Assembly (NCBI RefSeq): GCF_004362195.1
Contig: NZ_SNWG01000001.1
Location: 310,001-374,000, forward strand
DNA: 64,000 nt
DNA from: Microbacterium sp. BK668
Lineage (GTDB): Bacteria > Actinomycetota > Actinomycetes > Actinomycetales > Microbacteriaceae
Direction of reading: 5' to 3'
This document shows, piece after piece, positions 58,668-64,000 of this stretch. The position numbers and the translations under genes were made by a program. The notes under the pieces are model-generated. The model was not told where the DNA came from and did no database searches. It saw nothing but the letters and a program-made list of their open reading frames with translations. Every line of letters starts with the position of its first letter. Position 1 is the first letter of the stretch.

Positions 58668-59925
58668 GATGCGCGCCGCGACCGACGCGGCCGGACGCCT
58701 CGAGGCGCTCGCAGCCGAGGCATCCCGGCTCGACGAGGCCGACCCGCTCCGCGCGTACCGCGACCGGTTCGTCGGTGCCGGGTCGTCGCTGGTCTACTTC
58801 GACGGCAACTCGCTCGGGCGCCCCCCGAAGGCGACGGCCGACCGGCTCGACCGGTTCATCCGCGACGAGTGGGGCGGGCGACTCATCCGCGGCTGGGACG
58901 AGGCCTGGATGGACCTCCCGTTCGCGATCGGCGACACGATCGGGCGGGTCGCGATCGGTGCGGCGGGCGGGCAGACCGTCATCGGCGATTCCACGACCGT
59001 GCTCCTCTACAAGCTCGTGCGCGCCGCTTTCGACGCGCAGCGGTCAGCCGACCCCGCGAGGGTGGAGATCGTCCTCGACCGCGACAACTTCCCCACCGAC
59101 CGCTATCTCGTCGAGGGCATCGCCGCGGAGCGCGGCGGGCGGGTGCGGTGGATCGAGGTCGACCAGCGCTCCGGCGTGGACGCACCGGCGCTTGCGGCGG
59201 CGGTCGGTCCCGACACCGCGGTCGTGGTGCTGAGTCACGTCGCCTACCGTTCGGGGCACCTGGCGGATGCCGCGTCCCTCACGCGCATCGCCCACGATGC
59301 GGGCGCGCTCGTGCTGTGGGACCTCTGCCACTCCGCCGGGTCGGTGCCGGTAGAGGCCGACGCGTGGGGGTTCGACCTCGCCGTCGGGTGCACGTACAAG
59401 TACCTCAACGGCGGTCCCGGCTCGCCGGCTTTCGCCTACGTCGCGGCCCGGCATCAGGCGGCGCTCGCGCAGCCGATCCAGGGCTGGATGGGGGCGGCGG
59501 ACGTCTTCGCGATGGGGCCGCGGTACTCGCCCGCGGCGGGAATGCGTCGCTTCCTGTCGGGGACGCCCCCCATCCTCGGCATGCTGGCGATGCAGGACAC
59601 CCTCGCGATGATCGAGGAGACCGGCATGCCGGCCATCCGCGAGAAGTCGGTCGCCCTCACCGAGTTCGCCTTGCGGGTGGCGGACGAGCTTCTGGTGCCG
59701 CTCGGGGTCGAGCTGGCCTCGCCTCGGGATGCCTCGGAACGAGGCGGCCACGTGACCTTCTCCCACCCCGCGATGCGCGCCGTGACGGCCGCGCTGTGGG
59801 AGCAGGACGTCATCCCCGACTACCGCGACCCCGGGGGTCTGCGCATCGGCCTGTCGCCGCTCTCGACGAGCTTCACCGAAACCCTCGCGGGGCTCCGCGC
59901 GGTGGGCGCCGCGCTCCCGCACTGA
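58657..59925 (+). CDS. kynU: Kynureninase
   Basis: PLP-dependent hydrolase, 422 residues, splitting kynurenine to anthranilate and alanine. The N-terminal signature is LVYFDGNSLGRPPKAT, and the PLP Lys is in GCTYKYLNGGPGSPAF (residue 248). The Asp and His of LVLWDLCHSAGSVP contact the cofactor, and PIQGWMGAADVFAM is also diagnostic. Starts within the amidohydrolase gene (11-base overlap), so all three genes are coupled. No 3-monooxygenase gene follows; anthranilate is the likely end product here. Confidence 0.95.
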   Translation: MSTEMRAATDAAGRLEALAAEASRLDEADPLRAYRDRFVGAGSSLVYFDGNSLGRPPKATADRLDRFIRDEWGGRLIRGWDEAWMDLPFAIGDTIGRVAIGAAGGQTVIGDSTTVLLYKLVRAAFDAQRSADPARVEIVLDRDNFPTDRYLVEGIAAERGGRVRWIEVDQRSGVDAPALAAAVGPDTAVVVLSHVAYRSGHLADAASLTRIAHDAGALVLWDLCHSAGSVPVEADAWGFDLAVGCTYKYLNGGPGSPAFAYVAARHQAALAQPIQGWMGAADVFAMGPRYSPAAGMRRFLSGTPPILGMLAMQDTLAMIEETGMPAIREKSVALTEFALRVADELLVPLGVELASPRDASERGGHVTFSHPAMRAVTAALWEQDVIPDYRDPGGLRIGLSPLSTSFTETLAGLRAVGAALPH

Positions 59926-60253
59926 CCTCCCGCCGCGCCCGTGTCGGCGCCGCGCCGCGCCGCGGCGGCGCGCTCGTGCGTTACGAGCGTAGGAGACGGG
60001 ACGAGCGTAGGACGAGGGTGGCCGCAGCCGTCCTGCGCCGGCGCGATCTCCTACCCCGGTGCGGGCAGGGGTCGGGCGGGGCGGATAGATGGCGCGGGCA
60101 GGCGACGGCGGCACCCGGGGGCGGCACGCGACGCCGGCACGCGACGCCGGCACGCGACGCCGGCACCCGGTGGCGCCTCGCCTGACACCGAGTCTCAGCC
60201 GCCGCCCGGACGGCAGCCGTAAGCTGATCCCACCCCGCCCGAAGGAGAGCGCC
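59926..60253. other. Intergenic GC-rich repeats without a gene
   Basis: This 328-base gap has GC-rich low-complexity sequence: a three-copy 13-base tandem repeat (60125-60163), and GACGAGCGTAGGA-like segments repeated around 59983-60015. I see no convincing gene. An AAGGAG ribosome binding site at its end serves the aldehyde dehydrogenase gene. Confidence 0.5.
60125..60163. repeat. 13-base tandem repeat, three copies
   Basis: Three perfect head-to-tail copies of CACGCGACGCCGG, followed by a diverged partial copy. Non-coding; possibly length-variable. Confidence 0.8.
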
Positions 60254-62041
60254 GTGCCGTCCACCGCGAACACCGCCGCGAAGAGCCCCTCGAAGAGCGC
60301 GACCGCGCCCGCGGCCCCCGCGGTCGCTTCAGCGCTCGACGCCGCTCTGACCGATCTGGCGATCGGATCGGCGGCCTGGTCGCACCTCACGCTCGGTCAG
60401 CGGGCGCGGCTGCTCGATCGCGTCCGCGCGACCGTCGTGGCCGACGCGGCGACGTGGGCCGACGTCGCCGCGACGTCGAAGGGTCTGGGACCCGGCCATC
60501 CGCTGCGCGGCGAGGAGTGGCTCGGCGGGCCGCACGCCGTGATCCTCGCGCTGGACGCCTACCGTCGCACCCTCGCGAAGCTCGCGAAGGGCGCCGGACC
60601 GCTCGACGGCGTCAAGACGGATGCCGCGCCCGGCGGCCGCGTGCGCGTGCACGCCTTTCCGCTCGACCCGGTCGACGCCCTCCTCCTCTCGGGACACTCG
60701 GGCGAGATCTGGCTCCAGCCGGGGATCACCGAAGCCGAGGCGGCGCGCAGCGCCGGACTCGCTCAGCTCCATCCCACGACGCCCGGCGGCATCGGCCTCG
60801 TGCTCGGAGCCGGGAACCAGTCGTCGATCCCCATCCTCGACGTCTTCTACGAACTCCTCGCGCACAATCGCGTCGTGATCCTCAAGGTCAACCCGACCCA
60901 GGACGCGCTCGTCCCCGTCTTCGAGCGCGCACTCGCGCCTCTCATCGAGCTCGCGCTGCTGCGCATCGTGACCGGAGGGGGCGATGTCGGGGCCTACCTC
61001 ACGCAGCATCCCGACGTCGCCCACGTGCACATCACCGGCGCCGCACCGACCTTCGACACCATCGTGTGGGGACCCTCCTCCGGTGCCGGGGCGGCCGAGA
61101 CGAAGCGGCGCCGCGCCGAGAACCGCCCCCTCCTGCAGAAGCCGATCACGGCCGAGCTCGGAGGCGTCTCGCCGATCCTCGTCGTGCCGGGCACGTGGAC
61201 CGAGGCGGATCTGCAGTTCCAGGCGGAGCACGTCGCGACGATGCGCCTGCAGAACGCGGGGCACAACTGCATCGCCGGTCAGGTCGTCGTCGTGAGCTCC
61301 GACTGGCCCCAGCGCGACGCGTTCCTCGCGGCGCTCGAGAAGGCGTACGCGGCCGCGCCGACGCGCCCGGTCTGGTACCCGCGGAGCGCCGAGAAGCTGC
61401 GAGCCGCGGCCGCGGACTATCCGTCCGGGCAGTGGTTCGCGGGCGGCACGCGCGCCCTCGTCGAGATCGATGGGGACCAGGATGCCGCGGCCCTCGAGCG
61501 TACGGAGTACTTCGCGCCCGTCCTGGGCGTCGTGGAGCTCCCCGGTCTCGGGCAGGAGTTCCTCGACCGCGCCGTGGCCCACGCCGACGACCGGCTCGCG
61601 GGCACGCTCGGGGCCAACGTGCTCATCGATCCCGTGACGCAGGACGCGCTCGGCGCGGGCTTCGAGCGAGCGATCGCCGACCTCCGCTATGGCGCGATCG
61701 CGATCAACACGTGGACGGCATTCGCATTCCTGCAGCCGACGCTCACGTGGGGCGGATTCCCCGGTTCCACCATCGACGACGTCGGCAGCGGTATCGGGAT
61801 CGTCCACAACTCCCTCCTTCTCGACCACGTCGAGCGCACCGTCGTGCGCGGGCCCTTCCGCCCCTTCCCCCGCTCGCTCAGCGCGATCGGCCGGCCCGGG
61901 ACGTTCTCGGCGCTGCCCAAGCCCCCCTGGTTCGTCACCTCCCGCACGGGAGCCGCCGTCAGCGAGGGCTTCAGCCGGTTCCAGATGACGCGCGACTGGG
62001 CCGGCCTCGTGGGGACCATGCTCCAGGCGTTCCGCGGATGA
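60254..62041 (+). CDS. Aldehyde dehydrogenase family protein
   Basis: NAD(P)-dependent oxidation of an aldehyde to the acid. The 595-residue protein is longer than typical (about 490) ALDHs; it has an Ala/Ser-rich N-terminal 30 residues and about 60 extra C-terminal residues (FSALPKPPWFVTSRTGAAVS). The catalytic Cys is in NAGHNCIAGQVVV (residue 339) and the general base Glu in ITAELGGVSPILV (residue 301). VILKVNPTQDA forms the cofactor site. GTG 60254 with AAGGAG six bases upstream. The stop overlaps the GMC oxidoreductase start, so the two enzymes probably act in sequence on an alcohol and its aldehyde. Confidence 0.88.
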   Translation: MPSTANTAAKSPSKSATAPAAPAVASALDAALTDLAIGSAAWSHLTLGQRARLLDRVRATVVADAATWADVAATSKGLGPGHPLRGEEWLGGPHAVILALDAYRRTLAKLAKGAGPLDGVKTDAAPGGRVRVHAFPLDPVDALLLSGHSGEIWLQPGITEAEAARSAGLAQLHPTTPGGIGLVLGAGNQSSIPILDVFYELLAHNRVVILKVNPTQDALVPVFERALAPLIELALLRIVTGGGDVGAYLTQHPDVAHVHITGAAPTFDTIVWGPSSGAGAAETKRRRAENRPLLQKPITAELGGVSPILVVPGTWTEADLQFQAEHVATMRLQNAGHNCIAGQVVVVSSDWPQRDAFLAALEKAYAAAPTRPVWYPRSAEKLRAAAADYPSGQWFAGGTRALVEIDGDQDAAALERTEYFAPVLGVVELPGLGQEFLDRAVAHADDRLAGTLGANVLIDPVTQDALGAGFERAIADLRYGAIAINTWTAFAFLQPTLTWGGFPGSTIDDVGSGIGIVHNSLLLDHVERTVVRGPFRPFPRSLSAIGRPGTFSALPKPPWFVTSRTGAAVSEGFSRFQMTRDWAGLVGTMLQAFRG

Positions 62042-63675
62042 CACCTTCGCGGCGCGGCGGCGACCTCGCCGCCGACTACATCGTCGTCGGCGCGGGCTCC
62101 GCCGGGGCCGCCCTGGCCGCGCGGCTGAGCGAGGACCCGGGCGTCTCGGTGCTCCTGCTGGAGGCCGGCGGGCCCGACACGGCCCTGCCGCTGCACGTTC
62201 CGGCCGCCTTCAAGGCGCTCTTCCGCGGCGAGTACGACTGGTCGTACGACACCGTCCCCCAGCGCGAGCTCGAGGACCGCGCGATCTACTGGCCGCGTGG
62301 CAAGACGCTCGGCGGCTCATCGTCGCTCAACGCGATGATGTGGATCCGCGGGTTCGCGGCGGACTACGACGAGTGGGCGGACGTCGCCGGCCCCGCCTGG
62401 TCGTGGAACGCCCTCGTCCCGTACTTCCGGCGGGTGGAGCGGACGGAGGACCCGGTCGACGAGACGCAGGGCAGTGACGGAGCGCAGCACGTCGAGCACC
62501 AGCGCGATCCCCGCCCGCACACGGCGTCCTTCCTCAGGGCGGCGGCCGAGCGGGGGCATCCCGTCACCCCGCCGAACCTCGCGAGCGGTCAGGGGTTCGC
62601 CCAGACGATGGTCTCGCAGCGCCGCGGCGCGCGGGCGTCGACAGCCGATGCGTACCTCCGTCCGGCCGCTGGACGACGCAGCCTCCGGGTGGTGACGCGC
62701 GCCCACGTCCGGTCGGTCACCTTCGATCGAGCCACCGCCGAGAAGCCGCGTGCGACGGGGGTCTACGTCGAGATCGACGGCATCCCCCGGCATGCCCTCG
62801 CGACCCGCGAGGTCGTACTCGCCGGCGGCGCCGTCAACACCCCCCAGCTCCTGCTGCTGAGCGGGATCGGACCCTCCGATCACCTCGCCGGGCACGGCAT
62901 CCCGGTCCTCGTGCACAGTCCGGAGGTCGGCGCGAATCTCCAGGACCACCTGGTCGCGGGGCTCGCGCCGGCCGCGAAGGGCGGCACGCTCTACACCGCG
63001 GAGAGGCTGACCGAGCTCGCCCGCTATCTCGCGGCGAGGCGGGGGATGCTGACGTCCAACGTCGGGGAGGCCTACGGCTTCATCCGGACCGAGGTGGCCG
63101 ACCGCGCCGGCATGGCCGCGAACCTGCCGGACATCGAGATCATCTTCGCCCCGGCGCCGTACGTGGGGGAGGGGCTCGTCCCGCTGCCGGCCGAGGGGCT
63201 CACGGTCGGAGCGATCCTCCTCCGGCCGCGCAGCCGGGGCACGATCCGGCTCGCCTCCGCCGACCCGACGGTGAAGCCCCTCATCGACCCCGGCTACCTG
63301 ACCGACCCGGACGGCATCGACCGCGCCACGATGCTCGCCGGACTCGCCGAGTGCGAACGGCTCATCGCGACCGATGCCCTTCGTGCCGTCACGACGGGCG
63401 AGTGGGTGCAGCCCGAGGGCGGCGAGCGCATGAGCGCCCAGGAGCGGGCCGAGCTGTCCCTGCGCCGCTATTCGCACACCCTCTATCACCCGGTCGGGAC
63501 TGCGCGGATGGGGACGGACGCCGCGTCCGTCGTCGACCCCGAGCTGCGCGTCCGCGGAGTGGACGGGCTCCGCGTCGCCGACGCATCCGTCATCCCCACG
63601 ATCATCCGCGGTCACACCAACGCTCCTGCGATCGTCATCGGCGAGCGGGCGGCCGACCTCATCCGGGGTCGGTGA
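62038..63675 (+). CDS. GMC family oxidoreductase (choline dehydrogenase-like)
   Basis: FAD-dependent alcohol oxidase/dehydrogenase, 545 residues. The FAD motif is YIVVGAGSAGAALAARLSED, and GMC signature 1 is PRGKTLGGSSSLNAMMWIRG. Signature 2 is GAVNTPQLLLLSGIGPSDHL. The catalytic His is in YSHTLYHPVGTARMG (residue 484), and the second His and Asn are in IIRGHTNAPAI (residues 526 and 528). ATGA overlap with the aldehyde dehydrogenase suggests a two-step alcohol oxidation. The choline/betaine role is possible, but the partner is not a typical betaine-aldehyde dehydrogenase. Confidence 0.9.
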   Translation: MTPSRRGGDLAADYIVVGAGSAGAALAARLSEDPGVSVLLLEAGGPDTALPLHVPAAFKALFRGEYDWSYDTVPQRELEDRAIYWPRGKTLGGSSSLNAMMWIRGFAADYDEWADVAGPAWSWNALVPYFRRVERTEDPVDETQGSDGAQHVEHQRDPRPHTASFLRAAAERGHPVTPPNLASGQGFAQTMVSQRRGARASTADAYLRPAAGRRSLRVVTRAHVRSVTFDRATAEKPRATGVYVEIDGIPRHALATREVVLAGGAVNTPQLLLLSGIGPSDHLAGHGIPVLVHSPEVGANLQDHLVAGLAPAAKGGTLYTAERLTELARYLAARRGMLTSNVGEAYGFIRTEVADRAGMAANLPDIEIIFAPAPYVGEGLVPLPAEGLTVGAILLRPRSRGTIRLASADPTVKPLIDPGYLTDPDGIDRATMLAGLAECERLIATDALRAVTTGEWVQPEGGERMSAQERAELSLRRYSHTLYHPVGTARMGTDAASVVDPELRVRGVDGLRVADASVIPTIIRGHTNAPAIVIGERAADLIRGR

Positions 63676-63696
63676 TCGAAGGGCTCCTGACCAGGA

Positions 63697-63710
63697 CCCC
63701 TGATCAGGGG
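63697..63710. terminator. Palindrome between convergent genes
   Basis: CCCCTGATCAGGGG lies in the 40-base gap between the GMC stop and the stop of the convergent peptidase gene. It is the only stem in the gap and may terminate both. Confidence 0.4.
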
Positions 63711-63715
63711 CTCGA

Positions 63716-64000
63716 TCAGGCTGCGAAGCGGTCGGTGGCCTCGCGCAGCGCCCGGGCGATGCCGGGCTCCGACGCCGCATGCCCGGCATCCGGGATGATC
63801 ACGAGCTCGGCCTCCGGCCACGCGCGGTGGAGGTCCCACGCCGTCATGGGCGGCGTGCACACGTCGTAGCGACCCTGCACGATGACGGCGGGGACGTCGC
63901 GGATCGCGTCCACGCCCGCGATGAGCTGCCCCTCCTCGAACCAGCCGCCGTGCATGAAGAAGTGGTTCTCGATCCGCGCGAAGGCGACGGCCTTCTTCGG
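63716..64000 (-). CDS. pip: Prolyl aminopeptidase, C-terminal part (partial)
   Basis: Alpha/beta-hydrolase that removes N-terminal proline from peptides. Only the last 94 residues are in the window; the frame is open through base 64000. ARIENHFFMHGGWFEEGQ is a hallmark of proline iminopeptidases. The catalytic Asp is in VIVQGRYDVCTPPMTAWDLH, and the catalytic His in IIPDAGHAASEPGI. The rest of the gene lies to the right of the window. Confidence 0.88.
   Translation of the reverse strand, partial: PKKAVAFARIENHFFMHGGWFEEGQLIAGVDAIRDVPAVIVQGRYDVCTPPMTAWDLHRAWPEAELVIIPDAGHAASEPGIARALREATDRFAA

Noticed and set aside
60089..60253. Upstream in-frame extension of the aldehyde dehydrogenase
   Set aside because: It runs through a 13-base tandem repeat with low-complexity translation; GTG 60254 has a proper AAGGAG site.
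1..64000. tRNA, rRNA, integrase, transposase or plasmid origin signals
   Set aside because: None could be recognised in the sequence; no cloverleaf or conserved rRNA segment was seen, so none is reported.

Overview
The window is high-GC actinobacterial DNA with compact, GTG-rich genes, many ATGA start/stop overlaps and purine-rich ribosome binding sites. The gene content (ATPase-less CUT1 sugar transporters, LacI and LuxR regulators, a Wzx/Wzy-type polysaccharide locus with PKD/LamG giant secreted proteins, kynA-kynU) suggests a plant- or soil-associated Microbacteriaceae, most likely Microbacterium. That taxonomic call is inference; no rRNA or tRNA gene is visible to anchor it. I saw no insertion sequence, integrase, CRISPR array or prophage gene.

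Region 1 (2-8274) is one tightly overlapping operon, cut by the left edge. It encodes a sugar ABC transporter (binding protein and two permeases), a medium-chain dehydrogenase, a Gfo/Idh/MocA dehydrogenase, a GH36 alpha-galactosidase-like enzyme and a GH13_18 sugar phosphorylase. The set resembles the E. coli ycj cluster (glucosylglycerate phosphorylase plus 3-keto-glycoside redox enzymes). Region 2 (8347-16073) is a patchwork of single genes: DUF808 membrane protein, FAD monooxygenase-like protein, a small unknown, a secreted GH10 xylanase with its own promoter, a histidine phosphatase, an SDR, a GrpB-like nucleotidyltransferase and a phytanoyl-CoA dioxygenase-like protein. Region 3 (16193-22369) is a second sugar-uptake locus: a GH2 glycosidase, a LacI repressor and an ABC transporter, with matching palindromic operators in front of the GH2 gene and the transporter operon. 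Neither transporter has an ATPase gene here, so both probably use a shared MsiK-like ATPase.

Region 4 (22374-26354) holds a LuxR-type regulator, a small lipoprotein, two head-to-head beta-propeller fragments that look like a broken gene, an isolated NTF2/SnoaL-like domain and a polysaccharide deacetylase with an InlB-type repeat.

Region 5 (about 26450-56472) is a 30-kb exopolysaccharide/envelope locus. It contains an initiating phospho-sugar transferase, two GT4 glycosyltransferases, a sugar dehydrogenase, an unknown protein, Wzx flippase, Wzz-like co-polymerase with a degenerate kinase domain, O-antigen-ligase-type polymerase, a CDP-alcohol phosphotransferase, a TagD-type cytidylyltransferase and a GT2-GtrA fusion. 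Interleaved are four large secreted proteins: two paralogous beta-propeller/LamG/PKD giants, a parallel beta-helix protein and a metallophosphoesterase. All four share one ~200-residue domain, present in five copies. Each propeller giant is preceded by a paralogous small membrane-anchored protein, so the small-plus-giant pair is a repeated module. This is the best candidate in the window for an undescribed cell-surface system.

Region 6 (56526-64000) contains a glutaredoxin-like protein, a tryptophan catabolic operon (kynA, an amidohydrolase that may replace kynurenine formamidase, kynU), an aldehyde dehydrogenase/GMC oxidoreductase pair and the C-terminal end of a prolyl aminopeptidase running off the right edge.
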